NCBI GenBank assembly: GCA_019422105.1
Contig: JAHZDZ010000009.1
Span: forward strand, 1-64,000
Reading direction: 5' to 3'
Source: Bacillota bacterium
GTDB lineage: Bacteria > Bacillota > Clostridia > Lachnospirales > Anaerotignaceae
Length of the DNA stretch: 64,000 bases
The notes below the pieces were generated by a model. It saw nothing but the letters and a program-made list of their open reading frames with translations. It ran no database searches and was not told the DNA's origin. Positions 1 through 8,355 of the stretch are shown one piece after another (within the stretch, counting starts at the first letter, position 1; each line of letters starts with the position of its first letter). The position numbers and the translations under genes were made by a program.

Positions 1-61
1 ACAATCTCTTGCAAGCAAGCTTGCAGTATTGCATCTGTGCAGCCTGCTTTCTCCGCTTTTA

Positions 62-70
62 TGGTATAAT
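62..70 (+). promoter_or_regulatory. Extended -10 promoter element of the small membrane protein
   Basis: TGG followed by TATAAT at 65-70, about 36 nt before ATG 106. No good -35 was found, as is common for extended -10 promoters. Confidence 0.4.
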
Positions 71-105
71 GATGATAAGAAAATATTAATAAGGAGGTCT
101 TGCGC

Positions 106-276
106 ATGTATGAAAATCACAGAAAGCATTACCGCGTTGCAAAAAAAGAAATTTATGAGGATCCATATGAGGGCATCTATGTTACAAGAGAAGAGCAGGA
201 GCGCTGCTTTCTGATTACTTTGGGCCTTATCGCACTTTCTTTTTTAATGATGATTCCGTTGGCGCTAAAAAAATAA
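106..276 (+). CDS. Small single-pass membrane protein (56 aa), unknown function
   Basis: Seen: an ORF from ATG 106 to TAA 274-276, preceded by AAGGAGG at 91-97 (8-nt spacing) and an extended -10 (TGGTATAAT, 62-70). The N-terminal ~34 residues are highly charged (many Lys, Arg, Glu, Tyr, His). The C-terminal ~20 are one hydrophobic segment (FLITLGLIALSFLMMIPLAL) ending in two lysines. The charge pattern suggests a tail-anchored or single-span protein, with orientation uncertain. The predicted product matches no family I recognise. A terminator-like hairpin follows at 371-400, so it appears to be a monocistronic small gene. The overlapping frame starting near position 29 has no ribosome binding site and is not the gene. 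Confidence 0.7.
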   Translation: MYENHRKHYRVAKKEIYEDPYEGIYVTREEQERCFLITLGLIALSFLMMIPLALKK

Positions 277-370
277 ACTGATATAATTTAAGCAATTTGA
301 TATTGCGGTTTTTGGGGTCAAATGCAGACAGAATGTGCATTAAGAATACAAAATAGTCGTTTTCAAAAAG

Positions 371-400
371 GGAAGCCGCCTGTAGTCGGCTTTCCTTTTT
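371..400 (+). terminator. Intrinsic terminator
   Basis: GGAAGCCG and CGGCTTTCC arms around a short loop, followed by TTTTT. It lies between the small membrane protein and ychF. The rest of 277-494 shows nothing else that I can support. Confidence 0.75.
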
Positions 401-494
401 CTATAGCTTTTTTACGGTCTAAAAAATGCTGTGATTTTAAATCTGGCTATGCAGAAGGCTATAACGGCAGTTTGCAGAGATAAAATTACTTGTC

Positions 495-523
495 TTGCTA
501 AAACGAAAAACTTAAAGTATAAT
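495..523 (+). promoter_or_regulatory. Probable sigma-A promoter of ychF
   Basis: TTGCTA at 495-500, a 17-nt spacer and TATAAT at 518-523. The ychF start codon is 47 nt downstream of the -10. Confidence 0.55.
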
Positions 524-569
524 TGATTTCAGTGTTTATTAACAATTGATTGAGGAGAGGAAGAAAGCT

Positions 570-1667
570 ATGAAACTTGGAATCGTTGGCCTTCCAAATG
601 TAGGAAAAAGCACATTATTTAATTCTATGACCCTTGGCAAGGCGGAAGCCGCCAATTATCCTTTTTGTACCATTGACCCCAATGTGGGTATTGTAACTGT
701 GCCGGACGAGAGACTTACAAAGCTTGCAGCTTTATATGACTCGGAAAAAATAACGCCTGCCGTTATTGAGTTTGTAGATATAGCAGGTCTTGTAAAGGGC
801 GCCAGCAAGGGGGAGGGACTTGGAAACAAGTTTCTGTCCCATATCAGGGAGGTAGACGCAATTGTACACGTGGTGCGCTGCTTTGAGGATGCCAATGTGA
901 TTCATGTGGATGGTTCTGTTGGGCCATTGCGGGATATAGAAACCATTAATCTGGAGCTTATTTTCTCTGATTTAGAGGTTTTAGAGAGAAGGATCTCAAA
1001 AACAGTTAAGGCGGCAAAGGCCGATAAATCTCTGCAAAAGGAATTGGAGATTTTAGAAAGACTGAAGGAAGAGCTTGAAGACGGAAAATCCGCCCGTGCG
1101 GTTTCCTTTGATACAGAGGAGGACAGAGCTTTTGTGGACAGCTTGACTCTTTTGACGGCAAAGCCGGTTTTGTATGCTGCCAATGTTTTGGAGGAGGATT
1201 TGGCGGATGATGGTAAGAATAATCCTTTTGTAAAGGAGGTCAGGGAATTTGCTGCCCAGGAGGGCTCTGAGGTTTTTGTGCTCTGTGCAAAGATTGAGGA
1301 AGAGATTTCTGAGCTGGATGAGGAGGAAAAGAAAGAGTTTTTACAGGAGCTGGGAGTATCCGCAAGTGGGCTTGACCGTCTTATTGCGGCAAGCTATAAG
1401 CTTTTGGGGCTTATCAGCTATCTCACCGCAGGTCCGCAGGAAACCCGCGCCTGGACTATCACGAAGGGCATGAAAGCGCCTCAGGCAGCAGGCAAAATAC
1501 ACAGCGATTTTGAGCGCGGCTTTATTCGCGCCGAGGTGGTAAGCTATGAGGACTTAACCGGTCTGGGCTCCTACAATGCGGCAAGGGAGCAGGGACTTGT
1601 GCGTTCCGAGGGAAAGGAATATGTTGTGAAGGACGGAGATGTTATACTGTTCCGGTTTAACGTATAA
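570..1667 (+). CDS. ychF: Ribosome-binding ATPase/GTPase YchF (Obg family)
   Basis: The 365-aa product is a full-length YchF. The P-loop GLPNVGKS sits at residues 7-14, followed by the YPFCTIDPN switch region, the DIAGLVKGASKGEGLG G3 region and a C-terminal TGS-like domain (from about residue 280, containing a PQAAGKIHSDFERGFIRAEV motif). Family knowledge: YchF binds the 50S subunit/70S ribosome, prefers ATP over GTP and acts in translation and stress control. The start at 570 is chosen because MKLGIVG is the normal N-terminus and GAGGAG lies just upstream. The TTG at 546 would place the ribosome binding site inside the coding region. The gene is apparently monocistronic, with its own promoter and a terminator at 1685-1718. 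Confidence 0.95.
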   Translation: MKLGIVGLPNVGKSTLFNSMTLGKAEAANYPFCTIDPNVGIVTVPDERLTKLAALYDSEKITPAVIEFVDIAGLVKGASKGEGLGNKFLSHIREVDAIVHVVRCFEDANVIHVDGSVGPLRDIETINLELIFSDLEVLERRISKTVKAAKADKSLQKELEILERLKEELEDGKSARAVSFDTEEDRAFVDSLTLLTAKPVLYAANVLEEDLADDGKNNPFVKEVREFAAQEGSEVFVLCAKIEEEISELDEEEKKEFLQELGVSASGLDRLIAASYKLLGLISYLTAGPQETRAWTITKGMKAPQAAGKIHSDFERGFIRAEVVSYEDLTGLGSYNAAREQGLVRSEGKEYVVKDGDVILFRFNV

Positions 1668-1684
1668 GTATTTTAGCTTTGACA

Positions 1685-1718
1685 GCAGGCAGACTGATTT
1701 TGGTCTGTCTGCTTTTTT
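1685..1718 (+). terminator. Intrinsic terminator of ychF
   Basis: GCAGGCAGAC pairs with GTCTGTCTGC (G-T wobbles) and is followed by TTTTTT. Confidence 0.8.
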
Positions 1719-1763
1719 GTTGTGTCACTGCCAGGCGTAATAGGAAAGGAGGCAGTATAGAAT

Positions 1764-1795
1764 AAAAAAAAGACTGATTAAAATCAGTCTTTTTG
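1764..1795. terminator. Bidirectional terminator
   Basis: AGACTGAT and ATCAGTCT arms flanked by A-tracts on the left and T-tracts on the right, so it can terminate in both directions. It lies between ychF and the convergent minus-strand gene ending at 1826. Confidence 0.7.
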
Positions 1796-1825
1796 GGGGG
1801 AGTAATCTATTACTTTATTCTGGAA

Positions 1826-2068
1826 CTATTTTTTAAAGGCTATCTGTATACTGTCCTTGAAAGAATGGATGGAGTAAGTACAGGCCGCAGCCAATATTGC
1901 AATAAAGGCCGCAACAAGCGCTATTTTTTTCCATTTCCCGCGAAGGGGGCATTCTTCCGGGAAAGCTTCTGCTTTCCTGTCCATCTCTTTTCCGTTCATA
2001 TCAATTATTTCCCCATGGGCGACATTCAAAATTTCGTCCATACAGTTGCGATTTTGTTTGACAGCCAT
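1826..2068 (-). CDS. Small membrane protein of unknown function (80 aa)
   Basis: The start at 2068 is chosen because AAGGAG lies 7 nt upstream on the minus strand. A longer upstream frame to 2107 lacks a site. The product has a soluble, charged N-terminal ~45 residues, then WKKIALVAAFIAILAAACTY as a single membrane span, then a short amphipathic tail ending in two lysines. It resembles the small anti-sigma-like or accessory membrane proteins common in Clostridia, but I see no diagnostic motif, so no function is assigned. The leader carries a striking inverted repeat (2100-2142). Confidence 0.65.
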   Translation of the reverse strand: MAVKQNRNCMDEILNVAHGEIIDMNGKEMDRKAEAFPEECPLRGKWKKIALVAAFIAILAAACTYSIHSFKDSIQIAFKK

Positions 2069-2099
2069 AGTGAAACTCCTTCGATAAAGTAATAAAGGG

Positions 2100-2142
2100 T
2101 AACGCATTACCTTTTTACTTGGGGCGAAATGGTAATGCGTTA
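2100..2142. promoter_or_regulatory. Perfect 12-bp inverted repeat in the leader of the small membrane protein gene
   Basis: TAACGCATTACC at 2100-2111 is exactly complementary to GGTAATGCGTTA at 2131-2142, with a 19-nt loop. It begins 32 nt upstream of the minus-strand start codon (2068). It could be an RNA hairpin in the leader or a widely spaced operator. It has no T-run and is therefore not a terminator. Confidence 0.6.
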
Positions 2143-2325
2143 TATAAACAATGAAGGGTATGGTTCATTGCTTGAATACAGTATAGTAAAAAAATGTGTA
2201 TAAAATATGAACAAAAATTGAATTTTTTCCTAACAATAACGAAGATAAATCTAAAGCAGGAAAGGCACTGGTTTTTTAGATGTATAGTTCCGCAAATTCC
2301 CTAATAAGATAAGTATATATGCATT

Positions 2326-3522
2326 TTGAAGGAGGGAATCACCCTGGGGATTTATAAGGTGATACAAATTAAGGTGCCGAAAAACTGGAGGCTTCACCGG
2401 TTTCAATATAGAAAATATAAAAAGTACCGTAAAAATACAGGAAAAGGTCTGCAAATCCCCCTGCGTTTTTTTCTTGCTTTCTGCATTGTGTTTCTGCTGG
2501 TTTTTTCCTTTAGAGCATGGATGGGAAAACGAAGCAGTGTCATTGACACAATGGTTCCCCGGGAAAATAATGTGGAGAACGGAGAACATAAACAGGGCAA
2601 GGGACTGCGCTACTGGGGAAAGACTATATTTTTCCGGGAAGTTTTGCCCTATTTCGATGAATACATTCCGGACGCCGAAGAAAGCATGCAAGCGGCGGCA
2701 AAGGCGGAGCCGGAAGAAAAAGCGGAAATAATAACCTATGATAATATGGATATGCTCCAAAGTCTGGAGGATTTAAAGAGGTATATGTATACAGTGGATG
2801 CAAAGGCGTATGTGACGGAAAAGGAGCTGAACAGCCATGATCTTATCACAACGCCCGTATCTTGTGACATCCGGGGTAGCAGTCCCAAGGTGCTGATATT
2901 TCATACCCATTCCCAGGAGGATTTCAAGGACAGTGTACCGGGGGAAACAGAGGACACCATTGTGGGAGTAGGACAAACCCTGGCGGAGATATTGGCGGAA
3001 AAATACAATGTCTGCGTTGTGCATGATGTGGGTGTATATGACATGAAGGACGGGAAGCTTGACAGGGGAAACAGTTATGAAAATATGGAGCCGAATATAC
3101 AGAAAGTACTGGAAAAGTACCCTTCCATTGAGGTGGTAATTGACCTGCACAGAGACGGCGTTAATGAGGACGTACATCTGGTGACGGATATCAATGGAAA
3201 GCCTACAGCTAAAATTATGTTTTTCAATGGTGTCTGTCAGCTTAACGATAACGGTGTGCCAAAGGCGACGGAGGGCCTGTCTAATCCTTACATCAAAGAA
3301 AACCTCGCCTTCAGCTTCCGCATGCAGGCTATGGCCAATACACTGTATCCCGGTTTTACAAGAAAGATATACATAAAGCCATACCGCTACAGCCTGCATA
3401 TGAAGCCCCTTTCTCTGCTGGTGGAGGCGGGTGCCAATACCAATACTGTGGAGGAGGTGAAAAACGCTATGGAACCTTTGGCGAAGATACTGGTCAGTGT
3501 GCTGGAGGGGGAAAATGTGTAA
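2326..3522 (+). CDS. spoIIP: Stage II sporulation protein P (SpoIIP), peptidoglycan amidase/endopeptidase
   Basis: About 390 aa. An N-terminal cytoplasmic basic segment is followed by one membrane span (residues ~45-65, FFLAFCIVFLLVFSF), a linker and the SpoIIP catalytic domain. Typical motifs are VLIFHTHSQEDF (first zinc-ligand His), the DLHRDG region and a C-terminal PLSLLVEAGANTNT segment. Known role: part of the SpoIID-SpoIIM-SpoIIP machine that thins septal peptidoglycan during engulfment, expressed in the mother cell under sigma-E. The start is ambiguous: AAGGAGGG (2329-2336) is followed by no ATG. In-frame candidates are TTG 2326, CTG 2344 (7 nt after the site) and GTG 2359. Its presence implies a spore-former. 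Confidence 0.92.
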   Translation: MKEGITLGIYKVIQIKVPKNWRLHRFQYRKYKKYRKNTGKGLQIPLRFFLAFCIVFLLVFSFRAWMGKRSSVIDTMVPRENNVENGEHKQGKGLRYWGKTIFFREVLPYFDEYIPDAEESMQAAAKAEPEEKAEIITYDNMDMLQSLEDLKRYMYTVDAKAYVTEKELNSHDLITTPVSCDIRGSSPKVLIFHTHSQEDFKDSVPGETEDTIVGVGQTLAEILAEKYNVCVVHDVGVYDMKDGKLDRGNSYENMEPNIQKVLEKYPSIEVVIDLHRDGVNEDVHLVTDINGKPTAKIMFFNGVCQLNDNGVPKATEGLSNPYIKENLAFSFRMQAMANTLYPGFTRKIYIKPYRYSLHMKPLSLLVEAGANTNTVEEVKNAMEPLAKILVSVLEGENV

Positions 3523-3869
3523 AAAAATGAAGGTGGTAATGTCTTTTTATTATTTAGGGGTGATTTTTAAAAGTGGTGTTTATTAAAAACCCATAGGTTT
3601 TTAGTAAATCAGCGGAATTGCCATTCTTTTGCCGATTCCATTGTTCGGGCATATGCATTGAAAAGAATAGATTTCAAAGGCCTTTAATTACTCCTTTTTT
3701 CCTCTCATAAAGCTCCCTGTCTGTGGAACTGCTTCTATGCCGTTACAGTCGGGGATTTTTTTGTAAATTTTAGTTAACCTGATTTAACGAAGACTTATCC
3801 CTTTCATAGCACCTCTTTAACATTTTATTTTTATAATGAGCATGAACAAAATAAAAGGGGGACAATCAA
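3523..3869. other. Intergenic region between spoIIP and the ABC operon
   Basis: A weak A/T-rich hairpin (TAAAAACC and GGTTTTTA arms, 3584-3603) may end the spoIIP transcript. TATAAT at 3832-3837 is a plausible -10 for the ABC operon, without a convincing -35. No ORF is supported. Confidence 0.4.
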
Positions 3870-5219
3870 TTGAAAAGATTATGGAAAGCAAGTGCGTTTT
3901 TGTTGGCTGCGGTACTGATTTTCGGCGGCTGTTCACAAAAAGAAGCGGAACAGAGCTCAAGTACAGCCAGCAGTACAGAGGAAGACGGAAAAAACGGCAG
4001 CAATGAAAAAACTGTTATTGAATATTGGCATGTAAACGCGGAGACGCAGGGCGGTTTAGTAGTGGATGATTTGGTGAAGGCCTTTAACGAGCAAAACGAC
4101 CATATTGAGGTAGTGGCTAGGTATAATCCGGACATGTACAAGGGGCTTATGACAAATTTGCAGGCGGAAGCGGCTGCCGGCAATTCTCCGGCAGTTGTGC
4201 AGATTGGTTGGGCGTTTTTGGATTATTTTTCAAATAATTTTGATTACACACCGCCACAGGAGGTGATTGACCGATATTTCCCGGAGGACAAAATGTTTTT
4301 GACAGAAAATTTCCTGCCCAATGTTATGGATTTGGCTGTAAATTCAGACGGAGACCAGGTAGGAATACCCTATTCGCTGAGTACGCCGGTACTCTATTAT
4401 AACAAGGATATTTTTAAAGAGGCGGGACTTCCGGAGGAGGGCCCGAAAACTTGGGAGGAAGTTATTTCCTTCTCCAAAATAATAAAGGAAAAAACCGGGA
4501 AAATGGGCTTTTACATGCAGGAGCCCGCTGATAACTGGGCACAGCAGGCATTGATTGAGAGTAACGGAGCGAAAATGGTGGCAAAGGAAGGGGACAGCAT
4601 GATGGCAACCTTTGCTTCCCCGGAGGGAATTGAGGCATATCAGGCATACGCGGATATGGTGCTGAAGGATAAAACCGCTTTGCATATATCCTGGGATGAG
4701 GGTATGCAGTCTTTTATTGACGGCAATGTGGCAATGGCTTATACAACAATAGCCAGAAGGGCCAGTATACAAAAGGGTGCGACCTTTGATGCAGCGGCTG
4801 TGAATTCCCCGGTATGGGAGGGAAAGACAAGGGCAGTACCGGCGGGGGGCTGTTTTCTGGCGATTACAGCGCAGAATGAGGAACAGCTGAAAGCGGCGTG
4901 GGAATTTGAAAGGTATCTTTACAGTGTAGAATCAATGGCGGCATGGACGATTGGCACCGGATACGTCCCTCCCAGAAAGGATGTAGCGGAGGCTGAAAAC
5001 GGACTGAGAAGCTTCCTGGCTGAGAACAAGATGATGGAAGCAGCTACAAGTCAGATGGACGCTGTAGTGCCGTGGACCTCCTTTCCGGGGGATGCGGGTC
5101 TTGTGGCAGAGCAGACACTTCTGGATGTAAGGGATCAGATTCTTGGGGGACAGGTTACTGCTAAGGAGGGTCTGACAAAGGCGCAGGAAACCATAAATGC
5201 ATTGCTTCAGCAGCAGTAA
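3870..5219 (+). CDS. ABC transporter carbohydrate-binding lipoprotein (family 1 extracellular solute-binding)
   Basis: The 449-aa product begins with a lipoprotein signal: a basic MKR start, a hydrophobic stretch and lipobox FGGC with Cys at about residue 21. A Ser/Thr/Glu-rich linker and a full-length UgpB/MalE-type periplasmic-binding fold follow (IEYWHVNAETQGG, then a hinge with SLSTPVLYYNKDIFKEAGL). It would be anchored outside the membrane and deliver a sugar or glycerol-3-phosphate-like ligand to the permeases downstream. The start is TTG 3870 with GGGGG 8 nt upstream. The gap to the first permease is 284 nt and contains a strong GC hairpin (5444-5464). Such a hairpin may favour higher levels of the binding protein than of the membrane subunits. 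The substrate cannot be read from sequence. Confidence 0.9.
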   Translation: MKRLWKASAFLLAAVLIFGGCSQKEAEQSSSTASSTEEDGKNGSNEKTVIEYWHVNAETQGGLVVDDLVKAFNEQNDHIEVVARYNPDMYKGLMTNLQAEAAAGNSPAVVQIGWAFLDYFSNNFDYTPPQEVIDRYFPEDKMFLTENFLPNVMDLAVNSDGDQVGIPYSLSTPVLYYNKDIFKEAGLPEEGPKTWEEVISFSKIIKEKTGKMGFYMQEPADNWAQQALIESNGAKMVAKEGDSMMATFASPEGIEAYQAYADMVLKDKTALHISWDEGMQSFIDGNVAMAYTTIARRASIQKGATFDAAAVNSPVWEGKTRAVPAGGCFLAITAQNEEQLKAAWEFERYLYSVESMAAWTIGTGYVPPRKDVAEAENGLRSFLAENKMMEAATSQMDAVVPWTSFPGDAGLVAEQTLLDVRDQILGGQVTAKEGLTKAQETINALLQQQ

Positions 5220-5264
5220 AGCTTATTCTTTCCCTTTGCGGCAATGTCGGGGGAAAGGCTTATT

Positions 5265-5348
5265 ATGGACGAGCCTTATCTATCAGAAGGTATTGAGAAA
5301 GCGGCAAAGCCGCAGAGAAGAAATTGGAATAGAGGAATCTGCTATTAG
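5265..5348 (+). CDS. Possible 27-aa peptide ORF between ABC genes (doubtful)
   Basis: ATG 5265 to TAG 5346-5348 is preceded by a GGGGGAAAGG purine tract. The product is short, basic and matches nothing I know. It may be chance within an untranslated spacer. Confidence 0.15.
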   Translation: MDEPYLSEGIEKAAKPQRRNWNRGICY

Positions 5349-5443
5349 GTTTATTGCAAAGGGCATATCTGCCTGACAAACATGGTGTTATACGCATAAT
5401 GCCGGATCTTAGCTGATGGCATAATCAAGGATACATGGGTAAA

Positions 5444-5464
5444 GGCTCCGGATTATCCGGAGCC
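5444..5464 (+). terminator. Strong hairpin before the first permease gene
   Basis: GGCTCCGGA and TCCGGAGCC are perfectly complementary arms with a 3-nt loop. Only a weak T-rich tail follows, so it is more likely an mRNA-stabilising or attenuating hairpin than a full terminator. Confidence 0.55.
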
Positions 5465-5503
5465 TGACTTATTACTGCTGTTTACAAAATAAAGAAAGGA
5501 ATT

Positions 5504-6409
5504 ATGGAAACTATGGCAACAAAAAAGGAAAAAAGACGCACTGCTGTACTGGCCTATTTATTTATACTTCCATCTTTTGCGGCCTTTGGCTTTTTCATGT
5601 TTTGGCCGCTTCTGCGGACAGTTTATCTGAGCTTTTTTGAGTGGAATATGATTAAGCCTGTCAAGAAATTTGTATTTCTGGATAACTATATAAATATGTT
5701 TCAAGACCCCAATACCTGTCGGATAATGGGAAATACGGTTATTTATATATTGATATTGCTGGTGATTAACTTTATTGCGCCTTATGTTCTCTCTTTTATA
5801 CTGTCCTGTGTTATCAGGAAGGGGAAAAACTTTTATAAAAGCGCAATTTTCCTGCCCAGTGTCATCTCGCTTGTCGTAGGGTCTATACTCTATCTTTGGA
5901 TATTAAACCCGATTTCAGGGCCGGCTGCTGTTATTGCCAGATTTTTTGGCGTTGCCCTGCCTATATGGTCTAAGACGGAAGGCTATGTCATTGTTGTTTT
6001 AAGCCTGATTACCTCCTGGAAGGTTTTTGGCTATAACTTTATCGTGATACTGGCAGGCGTTATGGGCGTATCAGGCGAAGTAGTAGAGGCGGCGAGGCTT
6101 GACAATGTACCAAACCGAAGGATATTTCTGGATATTGTTGTGCCTATGAGCTCGGCCACCGGAATTTATGTGTTTATTATCACTATTGTACAGGGATTAC
6201 AGTATGTATTTACGCCTATCAAGGTAATTACCCAGGGCGGCCCCAATTACGCAAGCTCCAACATGATTTATAATGCCTATCACGAGGCGTTTACTCTTTA
6301 CCGGACAGGTACGGCTTCGGCCTTCGCTATTGTAACTATGGCGCTTTTTATATTCCTGCTGGTACTGGAATTTAAATTTGTGGAGAGGGGGGTTTACTAT
6401 GAAAATTAA
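5504..6409 (+). CDS. ABC sugar transporter permease, MalF/UgpA type
   Basis: A 301-aa polytopic protein with about six hydrophobic segments and the EAA-loop signature near residues 195-215 (EVVEAARLDNVPNRRIFLDIVVPM), which contacts the ATPase. It pairs with the next gene as the heterodimeric channel. The start is ATG 5504 after AAAGGAA. The gene overlaps the following permease by 11 nt, which suggests translational coupling. The family imports oligosaccharides or polyol phosphates. Confidence 0.92.
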   Translation: METMATKKEKRRTAVLAYLFILPSFAAFGFFMFWPLLRTVYLSFFEWNMIKPVKKFVFLDNYINMFQDPNTCRIMGNTVIYILILLVINFIAPYVLSFILSCVIRKGKNFYKSAIFLPSVISLVVGSILYLWILNPISGPAAVIARFFGVALPIWSKTEGYVIVVLSLITSWKVFGYNFIVILAGVMGVSGEVVEAARLDNVPNRRIFLDIVVPMSSATGIYVFIITIVQGLQYVFTPIKVITQGGPNYASSNMIYNAYHEAFTLYRTGTASAFAIVTMALFIFLLVLEFKFVERGVYYEN

Positions 6410-7226
6410 AACCCATGGGCAGCTAAGGTGGCACGTTCTTCTTTGCACCGTCACATTTTTGATGCTTATGCCCCTAGTTTTTGCGGTGTCCAATTCCTTT
6501 AAAACGCTGAATGAGGTGTTTAATAATGTCTTTGCTGTCATTCCCGATAATCCTACCCTGGAGAACTATCTTCATGTATTCAAAAGACTTCCGTTTGTGC
6601 GTATTACGCTGAATACATTTTTGATTGCAGCAACAGTGACAGCTTTTAAAACGGCAACAAGTGTGCTGGCGGCTTATGCCCTTGTTTACTTTGATTTTAA
6701 AGGAAGAAACGCGCTTTATTTTATACTCATCAGCACTATATTTATTCCCTTTACCGTAACCATGATACCAAATTACCTGACGGTTTCCGCAATGGGGCTT
6801 GGTGATACTTTGATTGGAACGATACTGCCGCAGCTTGGCGACGCTATGGGTATTTTTCTTTTGAGGCAATCCATGCGTACCATTCCAGTTTCCCTTATTG
6901 AGACGGCAAAGCTTGACAAAACGGGAAACCTTAAAATTATGCGTGACATTGTGGTGCCCCTTGTAAAGCCGGCGATTATCTCATCCGGCATTATATTTTT
7001 CATCAATTCCTGGAATGAGTATGTATGGCCGTCTCTCATACTGAAAACAAAGACAAACTATACCCTTTCTCTTGCGCTGCAGATGTATATCAGCTCTGAG
7101 GGGGGAACTGAGTTTACCATTGCCATGGCGGTATCTGTTATGACCATGATTGTGCCGCTGTGCTTGTATATCATATTCCAGAAGTATATTATCAACACTT
7201 TTGCATCATCAGGTATGAAGGGTTAG
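6399..7226 (+). CDS. ABC sugar transporter permease, MalG/UgpE type
   Basis: A 275-aa partner permease with six hydrophobic segments and an EAA motif (SLIETAKLDKTGNLKIMRDIVVPLV) in the second half. The start at ATG 6399 is preferred because GAGAGGGGGG lies 8-16 nt upstream and MKIKTHGQ is a normal N-terminus. An earlier in-frame start at 6378 would bury the site. It overlaps the upstream stop by 11 nt and is followed 12 nt later by the ATPase gene. Confidence 0.92.
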   Translation: MKIKTHGQLRWHVLLCTVTFLMLMPLVFAVSNSFKTLNEVFNNVFAVIPDNPTLENYLHVFKRLPFVRITLNTFLIAATVTAFKTATSVLAAYALVYFDFKGRNALYFILISTIFIPFTVTMIPNYLTVSAMGLGDTLIGTILPQLGDAMGIFLLRQSMRTIPVSLIETAKLDKTGNLKIMRDIVVPLVKPAIISSGIIFFINSWNEYVWPSLILKTKTNYTLSLALQMYISSEGGTEFTIAMAVSVMTMIVPLCLYIIFQKYIINTFASSGMKG

Positions 7227-7238
7227 GAGGAGTTTAAT

Positions 7239-8354
7239 TTGAAGGATATTGTTTTTGAGCATGTAAAGAAGTCTTATGGCAAAACAAGTGTCGTAAAGGA
7301 TTTGAATCTGGAAATCCGCGAGGGGGAGCGTCTTATTCTTCTTGGGCCCAGCGGCTGCGGAAAATCCACTACGCTTCGCATGATAGCCGGTCTTGAGGAT
7401 ATTACAGACGGCAGGCTTTATATGGGGGGAAGGGTAGTAAATGAGGTTTCCTGCGGCGACAGAAATGTGGGAATGGTATTTCAAAATTACGCACTTTTCC
7501 CCCACATGACGGTGGAGGAGAATATTATATATGGGCTGAAGGTAAACAAAGTGGAAAAGGGTGAAATCGAAAAAAGACTTCAAGCCGCTTTGGAAATGCT
7601 TGGCTTGGCGGACTATAGAAAAAGAAAGCCGAAAGAGCTTTCCGGCGGTCAAAGACAAAGGGTTGCTTTGGCCAGAGCCGTCGTAAAAAGGGCCGACTAT
7701 TTTCTTTTGGACGAGCCTCTTTCAAATCTTGACGCACAGCTTAGGCTGCATGCCAGAAAGGAATTGGTGAAAATACACGAGGAGTTTGGGCAGACCTTTG
7801 TCTATGTCACCCATGATCAGGTGGAGGCTATGACAGTAGGCCACAGAATTGCTCTTCTGGAAAAAGGAGAGCTGCAGATGATAGATACACCGGAAAACGT
7901 CTACAACCATCCTGTAAATGTATTTACAGCGAAGTTTATCGGATCTCCGGCAACCAATATTGTGGAGGCTCATACCGGCGAGGGAAGACTTATCATAGCA
8001 TCCCAGAGGGTTGAGATGGAGGATGGATGGAAAAGACAGGCAGCCAAAAGCGGGACCGACCATTTTTATTTCGGTATCCGGCCGGAGCATATAAGACTAA
8101 TCAGGCAGAAGGAGGAAAATACCTTTGAGGCTGTTGTAAAGTATGTGGAGGATTATGGAAACAAGCTTGGTGTATATCTGGATATAGAGGGTGCGGAGCT
8201 TATTGCCCTGTGCGAAAGCGAAGCGCCTGGGCCGGGTGACAGAGTCTATTTTAGGCCGGATGGGCAGAGGATGCACCTTTTTGACTATAAAACAACCATG
8301 ACCATAGGCTATCCTGGGGAGAAAAAGGCGTATTTTGAGGAGGCATGCATTTAG
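7239..8354 (+). CDS. ABC transporter ATP-binding protein, MalK/UgpC/MsmX type
   Basis: A 371-aa ATPase. The Walker A GPSGCGKST is at residues 32-40. The Q-loop follows (VFQNYALFPHMTV), then LSGGQRQRVALARAV, Walker B YFLLDEPLSNLDAQLR and the H-loop VTHD. A C-terminal TOBE/OB-fold regulatory domain covers about residues 240-371. The start codon is TTG 7239 after GGAGGAG. It completes the importer encoded by the three upstream genes. MsmX-like ATPases can serve several importers, but the presence of one in this operon suggests a dedicated subunit. Confidence 0.94.
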   Translation: MKDIVFEHVKKSYGKTSVVKDLNLEIREGERLILLGPSGCGKSTTLRMIAGLEDITDGRLYMGGRVVNEVSCGDRNVGMVFQNYALFPHMTVEENIIYGLKVNKVEKGEIEKRLQAALEMLGLADYRKRKPKELSGGQRQRVALARAVVKRADYFLLDEPLSNLDAQLRLHARKELVKIHEEFGQTFVYVTHDQVEAMTVGHRIALLEKGELQMIDTPENVYNHPVNVFTAKFIGSPATNIVEAHTGEGRLIIASQRVEMEDGWKRQAAKSGTDHFYFGIRPEHIRLIRQKEENTFEAVVKYVEDYGNKLGVYLDIEGAELIALCESEAPGPGDRVYFRPDGQRMHLFDYKTTMTIGYPGEKKAYFEEACI

Positions 8355-8355
8355 T

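Noticed and set aside
2773..3399. 208-aa minus-strand frame within spoIIP
   Set aside because: Entirely antisense to a well-supported gene, with no start site or recognisable domain.
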